From contig DXEG01000026.1 of the NCBI GenBank assembly GCA_019115125.1, forward strand, positions 1-33,230: a stretch of 33,230 nucleotides of DNA. Direction: 5' to 3'. The notes beneath the pieces are model-generated. The model searched no databases. It was not told the origin of the DNA and saw only the letters and a program-made list of their open reading frames with translations. Both the position numbers and the translations under genes were made by a program. How positions within the stretch are numbered: the stretch's first letter is position 1; the number at the start of each line of letters is the position of its first letter. This document shows positions 15,247-23,759 of the stretch, in pieces. The DNA comes from Candidatus Blautia faecipullorum (lineage in GTDB: Bacteria; Bacillota; Clostridia; Lachnospirales; Lachnospiraceae).

Positions 15247-16716
15247 ATGGAAAATTTTCAGGTTTACCGTGATATCCAGGCACGTACCGGCGGTGATATA
15301 TACATAGGTGTAGTTGGCCCGGTCCGTACCGGGAAGTCAACATTTGTAAGGCGGTTTATGGAGCTGCTGGCGCTTCCGGGAATGGAACCGGAGAAGCAGG
15401 CTGAGGTGAGGGATCAGCTTCCGCTGAGCGGCTCCGGAAAGCTGATCACAACTGTGGAGCCGAAATTTATCCCCAAAGAGGCGGTTGCCGTAAAGCTTGG
15501 GGAAGACCAGAGCGTCAGAGTAAAACTGATCGACTGCGTGGGATTTCTGGTGAAGGATGCTTCCGGACATGTAGAAGAAGGCAGGGAGCGTATGGTAAAA
15601 ACCCCCTGGTTTGAAAAAGCAATTCCTTTTCATGAAGCGGCGAAAATCGGAACAGGTAAGGTGATATCGGAACACTCTACCATAGGCCTGGTGGTCACGA
15701 CAGACGGCAGCTTTGGGGAAATTCCCAGAGAAAATTTCGTGGAGGCAGAGGAGAGAACGGTAGAGGAGCTAAAAAAACAGGGAAAGCCTTTTTTGATCCT
15801 TCTGAATTCTCAGATGCCCTATAAAGAGGAAACTCTTCAGATGGCCGGAGAGCTTCAGGAGAAATATGGCGTCACAACTGTGACGGCAAACTGTGAGCAG
15901 CTCAGAAAAGAGGATATTACCAGAATTCTGGAGCATGTGCTGTATGAATTTCCCGTAAGCGAGATTCAGTTTTTTATTCCCAAATGGGTGGAAATGCTTC
16001 CGGCGGATCATGAGCTGAAGGCCCAGATCATCACTCAGATCAAGGAACTGATGAAAAAGATGGTCCATATCCGTGATGTTTCGAAGGATACGGTGAAGCT
16101 GGCCGGACCGTATGTACAGGATACGCTTCTTGACGACGTAAGTCTGTCAGACGGAATCGTCCGGCTGCGCCTGCAGATCAAAGACGAGTACTATTACCAG
16201 ATACTCAGCGAGCTTTGCGGCGTCCATATGGAAAGTGAGTATGATCTGATCCATACCATGAAAGAGCTTGCTCAGATGAAGGAGCAGTATGTGAAAGTCC
16301 AGTCCGCGCTGGAGGCTGTACGCGGAACAGGATACGGCGTAGTGGTTCCGGAATTGTCGGAAATCCAGATCGAGGAGCCCTCTGTGATCAGACAGGGCAG
16401 TAAATTCGGTGTAAAGATCCGGTCCAAGAGTCCCTCCATTCATATGATCAAGGCAAATATAGAGACAGAAATCGCGCCTATCGTGGGGACAGAGCAGCAG
16501 GCGGAGGATCTGATCCATTATATCGGAGAAAGCGGCGAACGGGGAGAAAGTATCTGGGAGACTAATATTTTTGGAAAATCCATCGAGCAGCTTGTGCAGG
16601 ACGGTATCAAAAATAAAATTGCGGCAATAGGAGAAGAAAGCCAGATAAAGCTGCAGGATACTATGCAGAAAATTGTCAACGACAGCAAAGGCGGTCTTGT
16701 ATGTATTATTATCTGA
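15247..16716 (+). CDS. spoIVA: Stage IV sporulation protein A (SpoIVA), spore-coat morphogenetic ATPase
   Basis: SpoIVA polymerises on the forespore surface with ATP hydrolysis and forms the base layer for the coat. The 489-residue length fits the family. The N-terminus starts FQVYRDIQARTGGDIYIGVV, followed by the Walker A GPVRTGKST (24-32). The middle domain carries the typical FIPKWVEMLP region, and the C-terminus ends with SKGGLVCIII, the conserved hydrophobic tail required for forespore anchoring. ATG 15247 is preferred because AGGGGG stands about 8 bases upstream and family proteins begin here. A longer frame from 15172 would add 25 non-conserved residues. Sigma-E control is expected from the family; I could not place a convincing sigma-E box. 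Confidence 0.97.
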   Translation: MENFQVYRDIQARTGGDIYIGVVGPVRTGKSTFVRRFMELLALPGMEPEKQAEVRDQLPLSGSGKLITTVEPKFIPKEAVAVKLGEDQSVRVKLIDCVGFLVKDASGHVEEGRERMVKTPWFEKAIPFHEAAKIGTGKVISEHSTIGLVVTTDGSFGEIPRENFVEAEERTVEELKKQGKPFLILLNSQMPYKEETLQMAGELQEKYGVTTVTANCEQLRKEDITRILEHVLYEFPVSEIQFFIPKWVEMLPADHELKAQIITQIKELMKKMVHIRDVSKDTVKLAGPYVQDTLLDDVSLSDGIVRLRLQIKDEYYYQILSELCGVHMESEYDLIHTMKELAQMKEQYVKVQSALEAVRGTGYGVVVPELSEIQIEEPSVIRQGSKFGVKIRSKSPSIHMIKANIETEIAPIVGTEQQAEDLIHYIGESGERGESIWETNIFGKSIEQLVQDGIKNKIAAIGEESQIKLQDTMQKIVNDSKGGLVCIII

Positions 16717-16883
16717 CAGCAGGTCGTAAAAGAATCCCTGTTTCGGCAGGGTGGGCCTTACAGCTTTTCGAAACAGACAACTAATATTTTCTGAAATAAA
16801 CTTTTTTTAAAGAAAACTGTGATTTTTGTCGGTTTATCTCGTATAGTTTATGAAACCAATTTTAGAAAAACGAGGTAACGAAA

Positions 16884-17138
16884 ATGAAAGAGCAGAAAAT
16901 ACTGTCCGAACGTATCCAGGAACTGTGCAGGGCCAGACGGATGTCCTATTACCTTCTGGCCTACAAATCCGGTGTTCCCATAACTACCGTTATGAATATT
17001 GTGCACTGCACCACAAAAAATCCTGGAATTTTTACCATTATTCGTCTGTGCGGCGCTCTGGGGGTGTCTGTCGGGGAGTTTTTTGATTCGGAAGAATTCA
17101 GAAGCATGGAAGAAAACTGGAAAGAGGGGCAGCAGTAA
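16884..17138 (+). CDS. XRE-family helix-turn-helix regulator
   Basis: The 84-residue protein is a single Cro/CI-type DNA-binding domain: LSERIQELCRARRMSYYLLA, then the recognition helix region SGVPITTVMNIVH, then IIRLCGALGVSVGEFFDSEE. The ATG has CGAGGTAAC upstream. Relatives with the IxxIxxGxxxNP pattern are common in Lachnospiraceae, with unknown targets. It lies just before two look-alike promoters of the glycosylphosphotransferase gene, so local regulation is possible but unproven. Confidence 0.8.
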   Translation: MKEQKILSERIQELCRARRMSYYLLAYKSGVPITTVMNIVHCTTKNPGIFTIIRLCGALGVSVGEFFDSEEFRSMEENWKEGQQ

Positions 17139-17442
17139 TTTTATGCTCTGTTTCGATTTTCAGGAACAGGAAAAACTGGATAAAATTTATACATAAATAA
17201 CATAGGAATTTCATTGACTTGACGCATAATACAAATTATAATGTAGCCAGATTCAAAGAGATCTCATGAATTTCTTTTGTAAACCTGTCCGCCTGCCGCG
17301 TTATTTATCGGGAGACAAGTTTTTTACTTCCGGTAAACGACAAAATTGAGCATTATTTGTACCTAATTGACAGGCTGACTTCGTTGACTTGCCGCATAAT
17401 TCATTTTATAATATAAAAAATCGACTTTTTGGAGCTGGGTAT
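17139..17442 (+). promoter_or_regulatory. Intergenic region with two near-identical promoters
   Basis: About 300 bases without a gene. It holds TTGACT (17214-17219)-N17-TATAAT (17237-17242) and TTGACT (17384-17389)-N17-TATAAT (17407-17412). The spacers are also alike (TGACGCATAAT versus TGCCGCATAAT after the -35). The sequence between the two promoters has no such likeness and no clear hairpin or open frame. Confidence 0.65.
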
Positions 17443-18891
17443 ATGTATAAAAAATCACCGCAGGGGTGGCTGAAGCACTGGGATTTTATTCTGCTTGATA
17501 TCGTGAGTCTTCAGGCTGCCTTTATTATTGCGTATTTCATTAGATTCGGGCTGAAGAATCCATATGGGGAGTATTTCTACCGGAGCGAGGCTTTTGTTTT
17601 TGTTCTATGTCAGATTGCCGTACTTTTTTTTCTGCCTCCCTATCAGGGGATTCTCCGGAGAGGCTATTATGTAGAGCTCACAAAAACAGTGAAGCATGTG
17701 ATGATGGTAATGCTTCTTGCTATGACATATCTGTTTGTCACACAGCAGTCCGCGCTGTATTCCAGGATGACCTTTTTTGGTACGTCAGGGCTGTATCTGA
17801 TCATTGGCTATCTGTGCCGTATCCTTCGGAAATGGAGAGTACTTAATCAGAGCGATACCGCGGGGAAGCGTTCCGTGGTATTAGTGGCGGACTCAGGAGA
17901 TGTCAGGAGCGTTCTGGAAAGACTTCTGAGCGAGCCGATCCAGGAATTTTTTATCGCGGGTATTGCCCTGCTGGATACAGATCTCACCGGGGATTACATT
18001 GAGGGGATACCGGTGGTAGGAGATGTAAATAATGTACGGGAGTACCTGTGTCATGAATGGGTGGACGAGGTGTTTATCAAGCTCAGTGAATCCGAGCCGT
18101 ATCCCAGCCGCCTGATCGACGATCTTGTCATGATGGGGCTGACGGTGCATCTGAACCTGGATGCTGTAGAACGTCCCTTAAGCGGCAAGAAATACGTTGA
18201 GAGAATCGGAGATTTTACGGTTGTTACCTCCAGCATCAATATGACTTCACCCAAGCAGATGATGTACAAGCGTGTGATGGATATTATGGGAGGTATCGTG
18301 GGATGCCTGATCACCCTTGTACTGATCCTTGTGATTGGTCCCATGATCTATATAAAGTCTCCGGGCCCCATATTTTTCTCTCAGATCCGTATCGGAAGGA
18401 ACGGCAAAAAATTCAAGATCTATAAGTTCCGGAGTATGTATATGGACGCGGAGGAGCGCAAGGCCGAGCTGATGAAGGATAATAAGATGAATGGTCTTAT
18501 GTTTAAGATGGATTTTGATCCCCGTATCATCGGCAGCGAGAAATTGCGGAAGAACGGCAAACCCGGCGGGATCGGCAATTTTATCCGCAGAACCTCTCTT
18601 GACGAGTTTCCTCAGTTCTGGAATGTTCTTAAAGGCGAGATGAGTCTGGTGGGAACCAGACCGCCTACAGTGGACGAATGGGAAAAATATGAGCTCCATC
18701 ACCGGATCCGCATGGCCACCAAGCCGGGTATCACCGGAATGTGGCAGGTGAGCGGACGGAGTGATATTACAGATTTTGAAGAGGTGGTCCGTCTTGACAC
18801 AGAGTACATAGAAAACTGGTCAGTGGGCCTGGATATTAAGATCCTTTTGAAGACGGTGCTGGCGGTTGTCAGGAACGACGGAGCTGTCTGA
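17443..18891 (+). CDS. Polyprenyl glycosylphosphotransferase (WbaP/CpsE-type)
   Basis: The enzyme moves a sugar-1-phosphate from a UDP-sugar to undecaprenyl phosphate, the first membrane step of capsule or exopolysaccharide synthesis. The 482-residue protein has about four N-terminal membrane helices (roughly 14-35, 50-66, 85-105, 110-130), a soluble Rossmann-like middle domain, then the catalytic domain from about 276: KRVMDIMGG, a membrane helix, SPGPIFFSQIRIGRNGKKF, KFRSM, RRTSLDEFPQFWNVLKGEMS, VGTRPP and KPGITGMWQVSGRSD. ATG 17443 is chosen because GGAG stands 8 bases upstream and because the second promoter (17384-17412) covers the upstream TTG. It stands alone, without the other genes of a polymer cluster, and a strong terminator follows. 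Confidence 0.9.
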   Translation: MYKKSPQGWLKHWDFILLDIVSLQAAFIIAYFIRFGLKNPYGEYFYRSEAFVFVLCQIAVLFFLPPYQGILRRGYYVELTKTVKHVMMVMLLAMTYLFVTQQSALYSRMTFFGTSGLYLIIGYLCRILRKWRVLNQSDTAGKRSVVLVADSGDVRSVLERLLSEPIQEFFIAGIALLDTDLTGDYIEGIPVVGDVNNVREYLCHEWVDEVFIKLSESEPYPSRLIDDLVMMGLTVHLNLDAVERPLSGKKYVERIGDFTVVTSSINMTSPKQMMYKRVMDIMGGIVGCLITLVLILVIGPMIYIKSPGPIFFSQIRIGRNGKKFKIYKFRSMYMDAEERKAELMKDNKMNGLMFKMDFDPRIIGSEKLRKNGKPGGIGNFIRRTSLDEFPQFWNVLKGEMSLVGTRPPTVDEWEKYELHHRIRMATKPGITGMWQVSGRSDITDFEEVVRLDTEYIENWSVGLDIKILLKTVLAVVRNDGAV

Positions 18892-18947
18892 TCCTTACGC
18901 CACGCAGCGGACGGGTCAGGATCATCCGGAGCGCCGTCCTGTAATAT

Positions 18948-18992
18948 AAAAAATCCCAGATGTACGCTTCTCTCGTACATCTGGGATTTTTT
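18948..18992. terminator. Strong bidirectional Rho-independent terminator
   Basis: A 19-bp perfect inverted repeat (18948-18966 with 18974-18992) around a 7-base loop has A6 on the left edge and T6 on the right. It can end the glycosylphosphotransferase transcript and the minus-strand small gene at 19093. Confidence 0.92.
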
Positions 18993-19092
18993 GCGTCATA
19001 GAAAAGTACTCAAAATTGTCCTAAACTGTATTATACAAGCTTTCCTATAATATAAACGCTCCGCTATGGATGCGTAAGAGAACGGCAATGTT

Positions 19093-19242
19093 TTATGTTT
19101 GATGCTTTTTCATCCAATTGCGGATATACTCAATCTGCTCCTTGTCAGAGATTTCCTGTGAGGCAGGGTCGTTTCCCGCCGCCAGACAGCAGAACAGCAC
19201 AAAGGACTGCAGGCAGAAAAAAAGTAAAAGAAACAGGATCAT
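19093..19242 (-). CDS. Small single-pass membrane protein
   Basis: A 49-residue product starts at the ATG at 19242 (minus strand), with AAGGAGGG 6 bases upstream, an excellent ribosome site. Residues about 2-22 are a hydrophobic helix (ILFLLLFFCLQSFVLFCCLA), followed by a hydrophilic tail with SDKEQIEYIRNWMKKHQ. I recall similar tiny proteins in Lachnospiraceae with a DxEQxxYxRxW tail but no function. It is divergent from the protease gene downstream and ends facing the terminator at 18948. Its good start makes it more credible than the overlapping longer frame in the other direction. Confidence 0.6.
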   Translation of the reverse strand: MILFLLLFFCLQSFVLFCCLAAGNDPASQEISDKEQIEYIRNWMKKHQT

Positions 19243-19366
19243 GAAAAGCCCTCCTTTTCTGTTGATATCTTTCAGTATTGGCAAATCCATGAAAAATTAT
19301 ACCCTGTGCGCAAAAGCTTTTGTTTTGGAATACATTAAAATAAAACCTCTTTTTTGGAGTATATTC

Positions 19367-20203
19367 ATGGAACAGTTGTCTTATACCGGGAAGGGCGTCG
19401 GGGTTGCTCTTCTGGATACAGGAATTTACCCTCATATAGATTTCAAAAACCGGATATGGGCATTTTCTGATTTTGTATCGTATAAATACAGGCCTTACGA
19501 CGATAATGGACACGGTACTCATGTGGCCGGGATCCTGGCAGGAGACGGATCCGCGTCTCTGGGGAAATATAAAGGTGTGGCTCCCGGCTGCGGGATCACA
19601 GCCTTGAAGGTACTGGACAGGTATGGAAATGGAAGCAGAGAGAACGTGCTGCAGGCATTTCGATGGATATTGGAGAACTTCAGGAAATACAGGATCCGTA
19701 TCGTAAATATATCTGTAGGAACTACCTATCGTACAAAGAGCGAGCAGGACATATTGATACAGGGAGTGGAAAAGCTGTGGGACGAAGGACTGATCGTTGT
19801 GGCAGCGGCGGGAAACCAGGGGCCAGAGCCGGGCAGCGTAACGGCTCCCGGCTGCAGCAAAAAGGTGATCACCGTGGGATCAAGCGACATGCTGTCAGGA
19901 AAGTCCGCTGTATCGGGCAGAGGTCCAACCTTCGAATGTGTCTGTAAGCCGGATCTGGTGGCGCCGGGGAATAAGATTATTTCCTGCGCCGCGGGAACAA
20001 AGGGCTCCTATGGAGTAAAAAGCGGTACATCGATGTCAACGCCGCTGATATCAGGAGCAGCGGCTCTGATGCTGGAGAAGAATCCGTATCTGACTAATGT
20101 GGAGATCAAAATGATGCTGAAAGAAAGTGCGGACGATATGGGGCTTCCCAGAAATCAGCAGGGATGGGGGAAATTTAATATCAGAAAATTTATGAGTCTC
20201 TGA
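19367..20203 (+). CDS. S8-family (subtilisin-like) serine protease, intracellular type
   Basis: The 278-residue protein is a bare subtilase domain. The catalytic triad is visible as Asp17 in ALLDTGI, His49 in NGHGTHVAG and Ser222 in GTSMSTP, with oxyanion Asn150 in AAAGNQGPEPG. There is no signal peptide and no propeptide, so it probably acts in the cytoplasm or forespore like IspA-type enzymes. ATG 19367 has TTGGAG 7 bases upstream, and the mature-domain homology begins directly after it. Upstream starts at 19118 or 19289 would overlap the small minus-strand gene and lack ribosome sites. The substrate is unknown. It forms a monocistronic unit ahead of the icd promoter. Confidence 0.9.
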   Translation: MEQLSYTGKGVGVALLDTGIYPHIDFKNRIWAFSDFVSYKYRPYDDNGHGTHVAGILAGDGSASLGKYKGVAPGCGITALKVLDRYGNGSRENVLQAFRWILENFRKYRIRIVNISVGTTYRTKSEQDILIQGVEKLWDEGLIVVAAAGNQGPEPGSVTAPGCSKKVITVGSSDMLSGKSAVSGRGPTFECVCKPDLVAPGNKIISCAAGTKGSYGVKSGTSMSTPLISGAAALMLEKNPYLTNVEIKMMLKESADDMGLPRNQQGWGKFNIRKFMSL

Positions 20204-20231
20204 TTTTTAGGCACAGTAGGTCCGGGAGCCA

Positions 20232-20260
20232 TTGACGGCCGCATAGTTTTCGATTACAAT
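20232..20260 (+). promoter_or_regulatory. Promoter of icd
   Basis: TTGACG (20232-20237) and TACAAT (20255-20260) stand 17 bases apart, 97 bases before the icd start. No clear operator was found in the leader. Confidence 0.5.
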
Positions 20261-20357
20261 AAGAACGGCTGCTGATGAAATGCCGCCGGTTTAGAGGAAA
20301 TATTTTTTAATGATCCAGCGCTGTGAGAAATAAAAACAGCCGGAAAGGAGAACATAT

Positions 20358-21572
20358 ATGGAAAAAATTCAAATGACGACGCCTCTTGTAGAGATGGACG
20401 GGGACGAGATGACAAGAATCCTCTGGAAAATGATCAAGGAGGAGCTTCTGCTTCCCTATATCGATCTGAATACAGAGTATTATGACCTGGGCCTTGTACA
20501 CCGTAATGAGACAGAGGATCAGGTTACTGTTGACGCTGCGGAAGCCACCAAGAAATATGGCGTGGCGGTAAAATGCGCTACTATCACTCCCAATCATGCC
20601 CGGATGGACGAGTATGAGCTGAAAAAAATGTACAAAAGCCCCAACGGCACAATCCGCGCCATTCTGGACGGAACCGTATTCCGCGCCCCCATCGTGGTAA
20701 AAGGCATAGAACCCTGCGTCCGCAACTGGACGAAGCCTATTACCATTGCCCGTCACGCATACGGAGATATCTACAAAAACACAGAATTTCATGTAGAGAA
20801 ACCAGGGAAGGCGGAGCTTGTCTATACTTCAGAGGACGGAGAGGAAAAGCGTGCGCTGATTCAGGAATTCCATGGTCCGGGCGTGGTAATGGGAATGCAT
20901 AATATGGAGGCGTCCATCGCGAGCTTTGCCAGAAGCTGCTTTAACTATGCTCTGGATACCAGGCAGGATCTCTGGTTTGGGGCAAAGGATACCATTTCCA
21001 AAACCTATGACGCGAAATTCAAAGAAATATTCCAGAGAATTTATGACGAGGAATTTCAGGATAAATTCGACGCCGCAGGCCTTACTTATTTCTACAGCCT
21101 GATCGACGATATCGTTGCCCGGGTGATGAAATCTGAGGGCGGCTTTATCTGGGCCTGCAAGAATTATGACGGGGATGTGATGAGCGACATGGTTTCCTCC
21201 GCTTTCGGATCCCTTGCCATGATGACCTCCGTTCTGGTTTCTCCAAATGGATATTACGAATATGAAGCTGCTCACGGTACGGTGCAGAGACATTATTACC
21301 GTCATCTGGAGGGCAAGGAAACCTCCACCAACTCTGTGGCCACGATCTTTGCGTGGACAGGTGCGCTCCGCAAGAGAGGCGAGCTGGACGGCAATGAAGC
21401 CCTTGCGGCCTTCGCGGATAAGCTGGAGCAGGCTGTTGTCGATACCATTGAGGGAGGCAGAATGACAAAGGACCTGGCGGTGATCACCAGTCTGAAGCAT
21501 CCGAAGGTTCTTTCAAGCCGCGACTTTATCCTTGCGGTGCGCGATACACTGGAAAAGCTTATTGAAGAATAG
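20358..21572 (+). CDS. icd: NADP-dependent isocitrate dehydrogenase, eukaryotic-like homodimeric type
   Basis: It oxidises isocitrate to 2-oxoglutarate with NADP, supplying 2-oxoglutarate and NADPH for glutamate synthesis. At 404 residues it matches the type II (mitochondrial/cytosolic-like) enzymes rather than the E. coli type. Key segments are [15 protein letters not shown], the substrate loop [17 protein letters not shown], the metal-binding region [18 protein letters not shown] and [13 protein letters not shown], and the cofactor loop [15 protein letters not shown], where HGTVQRHY favours NADP. The ATG has AAAGGAG 8 bases upstream. The gene ends at a terminator shared with the convergent ABC-F gene. 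Confidence 0.96.
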   Translation: MEKIQMTTPLVEMDGDEMTRILWKMIKEELLLPYIDLNTEYYDLGLVHRNETEDQVTVDAAEATKKYGVAVKCATITPNHARMDEYELKKMYKSPNGTIRAILDGTVFRAPIVVKGIEPCVRNWTKPITIARHAYGDIYKNTEFHVEKPGKAELVYTSEDGEEKRALIQEFHGPGVVMGMHNMEASIASFARSCFNYALDTRQDLWFGAKDTISKTYDAKFKEIFQRIYDEEFQDKFDAAGLTYFYSLIDDIVARVMKSEGGFIWACKNYDGDVMSDMVSSAFGSLAMMTSVLVSPNGYYEYEAAHGTVQRHYYRHLEGKETSTNSVATIFAWTGALRKRGELDGNEALAAFADKLEQAVVDTIEGGRMTKDLAVITSLKHPKVLSSRDFILAVRDTLEKLIEE

Positions 21573-21585
21573 TACAGCGAAAAAC

Positions 21586-21617
21586 GGGAGGCTCTCAGGC
21601 GAGAGTCTCCCATTTTT
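21586..21617. terminator. Bidirectional terminator between convergent icd and ABC-F genes
   Basis: GGGAGGCTCTC (21586-21596) pairs with GAGAGTCTCCC (21601-21611), with one G-U pair and a 4-base loop. ATTTTT follows and AAAA precedes. The last ABC-F codons are encoded within the stem. Confidence 0.85.
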
Positions 21618-23514
21618 CGTAGAGGGCTTCCAGCTCCGTCTGGATGGCCTCCTTTTCCCGGCTCAGCTCTGTGCAGCGGGCCACATTGGTACAAACGTCC
21701 GGAAGGATCAGAGTTTCGTCAATTTCCTTATCTCTTGTTTCCAGCTCCTCAATGCGCTGTTCTGTCTTTTTCAGCTCGTTTTCCTGCTTGCGCCTCTGTG
21801 CCTGCTCCTCTTTTTGCTGCTGCCAGGAGAGCTTGTTTTCCGAAACTGTCCCGGAAGAATCGGCGGCTGTTCTTCTGTCGGAGGCGGAAGGCGCGTATTT
21901 TTCTGTCAGTTCTTCTTTTTTCTCAAGATAATAATCATAATCTCCAATATAATTGACCACGGCGCAGTTTGTCAGATCCAGGATCCTGGTGGCCGTCTGG
22001 TTGATAAAATAACGGTCGTGGGAAACGTACAGTACAGTTCCGGTGTAGCTGTTCAGAGCCTCCTCCAGGATTTCCTTGGAGGCGATGTCCAGATGGTTGG
22101 TGGGCTCGTCCAGAATCAGGAAATTAGCCTCGGAGAGCATGAGCTTCGCGAGAGAAACACGGCCGCGCTCCCCGCCGGAAAGAGAGGAGATTTCCTGGAA
22201 AACGTCGTCTCCGGTAAAAAGGAAAGCGGCCAGCATGTTCCGAATCTCCGTCTCGGTGAGCGTGGGATAGGCGTCGGATATTTCCTGGAAAATTGTTTTG
22301 TCGCTGTGAAGAACATGGTGTTCCTGATCGTAGTACCCAATTTGAACCTTTGATCCCAGGGAAAAGCTTCCGGCGTCGGCAGCCAGAAGACCATTCAGTA
22401 TCTTTAGCATCGTCGTCTTTCCGGTGCCGTTGCTGCCGATCAGAGCCACTCTTTCACCGCGCTTGATCTGAAAGGAAACGTCATGAAACAGCGGCTGTCC
22501 GGGGAAGCTCTTGGCGAGGGATTCCACGGTCAGTACGTCGTTTCCGCTGACTGTTCTGGGTTCCAGGGAAAGACGCATCTGTGTCTGGATCTCCACAGGC
22601 TTTTCAATGCGCTGGAGCTTGTTCAGCATTTTTTCCCGGCTCTCTGCCCGGCGGATGGATTTTTCCCGGTTAAAGGATTTCAGTTTCACGATCACCGCTT
22701 CCTGATGTTTGATTTCTCTCTGTTGATTGAGATAGGCCTTGTATCTGGCTTCCCGAAGCTGGGCCTTTTTCTCCGCGAAGGAGGAGTAATTCCCAGGAAA
22801 GCAGGTCACCTGCCCGGCCTCGATCTCCACCACCTTGGTGACGACCTTATCCAGGAAATACCGGTCATGGGAAACAATAAAAACAGCTCCCGGATAATTC
22901 AGAAGATATGTTTCCAGCCAGGCAATGCTGTCCATATCCAGATGGTTGGTTGGCTCGTCCAGAAGAAGGATATCCGGTTTGGAAAGAAGCAGCTTTCCGA
23001 GGGCGATACGGGTTTTCTGGCCTCCGGAGAGGGTTTCCAGAGGCTGGCTGAAGTCTTCTTCGCTGAAACCAAGGCCCTTCAGAACTCCGGTAACCTCGCT
23101 TTTATATGCGTAGCCGTTCTCCAGCTCAAACTCATGGGTCAGCCGTGTGTAAGCGTTCATCAGCCGTTCCAGCTCCGCGCCCTCTGTGTGCTTCATTTCC
23201 TGCTCGATGGAGCGCATCCGTTTCTCCATGTCCAGAATATGCTGTTTCGTGGTGAGGAGTTCTTCGTAAATGGTAAGATGTCCCTGTATATCCTGATACT
23301 GCGCCAGATATCCGATGCGGCTGTCCTTTGCCAGAACAACATTTCCGGAATCAGCGGCAAGCTGGTTCATGATAATGCGGAGAAGCGTGGTTTTCCCGGC
23401 CCCGTTGCTGCCGATCAGCGCGGCTTTCTCCCGTTCTTCTATATGAAAAGAGGCATCTTTAAGGATCACCTTGTCTCCAAAGGCTTTGCAGATGCCCTGA
23501 CATGCTAAGATCAT
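21595..23514 (-). CDS. ABC-F family ATPase (YdiF/EttA-like translation factor)
   Basis: ABC-F proteins bind the ribosome E site; some give antibiotic resistance, others ease stalled translation. The 639-residue protein has two ATPase domains: Walker A GSNGAGKTT (35-43) and GSNGTGKTT, signatures LSGGQKTRIALGKLL and LSGGERGRVSLAKLM, and two LDEPTNHLD Walker B motifs. There are no membrane helices. The inter-domain linker is helical and basic (KLKSFNREKSIRRAESREKM). A C-terminal coiled coil of about 100 residues follows, as in YdiF/Uup types, which points to a housekeeping factor rather than a known resistance class. The ATG at 23514 has AAAGGAGC 4-5 bases upstream. An in-frame TTG at 23577, also behind GGAGG, would add 21 residues through two hairpins. 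Confidence 0.9.
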   Translation of the reverse strand: MILACQGICKAFGDKVILKDASFHIEEREKAALIGSNGAGKTTLLRIIMNQLAADSGNVVLAKDSRIGYLAQYQDIQGHLTIYEELLTTKQHILDMEKRMRSIEQEMKHTEGAELERLMNAYTRLTHEFELENGYAYKSEVTGVLKGLGFSEEDFSQPLETLSGGQKTRIALGKLLLSKPDILLLDEPTNHLDMDSIAWLETYLLNYPGAVFIVSHDRYFLDKVVTKVVEIEAGQVTCFPGNYSSFAEKKAQLREARYKAYLNQQREIKHQEAVIVKLKSFNREKSIRRAESREKMLNKLQRIEKPVEIQTQMRLSLEPRTVSGNDVLTVESLAKSFPGQPLFHDVSFQIKRGERVALIGSNGTGKTTMLKILNGLLAADAGSFSLGSKVQIGYYDQEHHVLHSDKTIFQEISDAYPTLTETEIRNMLAAFLFTGDDVFQEISSLSGGERGRVSLAKLMLSEANFLILDEPTNHLDIASKEILEEALNSYTGTVLYVSHDRYFINQTATRILDLTNCAVVNYIGDYDYYLEKKEELTEKYAPSASDRRTAADSSGTVSENKLSWQQQKEEQAQRRKQENELKKTEQRIEELETRDKEIDETLILPDVCTNVARCTELSREKEAIQTELEALYEKWETLA

Positions 23515-23528
23515 ATTTGCTCCTTTCA

Positions 23529-23578
23529 TGGCGCACTGGATGCGCCAATAATGGTAGATTTGGAAGTTTGCTTCCAAA
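23529..23578 (-). promoter_or_regulatory. Two-hairpin leader of the ABC-F gene
   Basis: TTTGGAAG/CTTCCAAA (23559-23566 with 23571-23578) and TGGCGCA/TGCGCCA (23529-23535 with 23541-23547) form two perfect stems just before the ribosome site of the ABC-F gene. ABC-F genes are often controlled by leader attenuation, so a switch is plausible. Confidence 0.45.
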
Positions 23579-23632
23579 CTTTATTCCTCCGGCGTATATT
23601 TCTGTAAAAAGCCATAACGGCACTATTTTAAA

Positions 23633-23662
23633 ATTATATAGCCATTAAGGGCAGTTTGTAAA
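23633..23662 (-). promoter_or_regulatory. Promoter of the ABC-F gene
   Basis: On the minus strand TTTACA (23657-23662) and TATAAT (23633-23638) stand 18 bases apart. The spacer and the region just downstream carry two similar imperfect palindromes of the form GCCnTTAnGGC, a possible operator. Confidence 0.6.
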
Positions 23663-23702
23663 GAAAAAAGGGGAAATTTCTTACTCTTCCCGACAACTGT
23701 AA

Positions 23703-23731
23703 TTGACATGAAAAAAACTATTCGTTATAAT
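23703..23731 (+). promoter_or_regulatory. Promoter of rex
   Basis: TTGACA (23703-23708) and TATAAT (23726-23731) stand 17 bases apart, a consensus sigma-A promoter 28 bases before the GTG start of rex. I see no TTGTTAA-type Rex box nearby. Confidence 0.8.
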
Positions 23732-23759
23732 TATGAGGAAATCGTAAGGAGGGACATCT

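Noticed and set aside
16736-16773. CCCTG/CAGGG and CTGTTTCG/CGAAACAG pairings after spoIVA as a terminator
   Set aside because: The short stem is weak, the longer pairing has a large loop, and no T-run follows at the right distance. A real terminator could not be supported.
22483-23508. A 341-codon open frame opposite the ABC-F gene
   Set aside because: It mirrors the conserved ABC-F sequence, has no own start signals and shows no recognisable motif.
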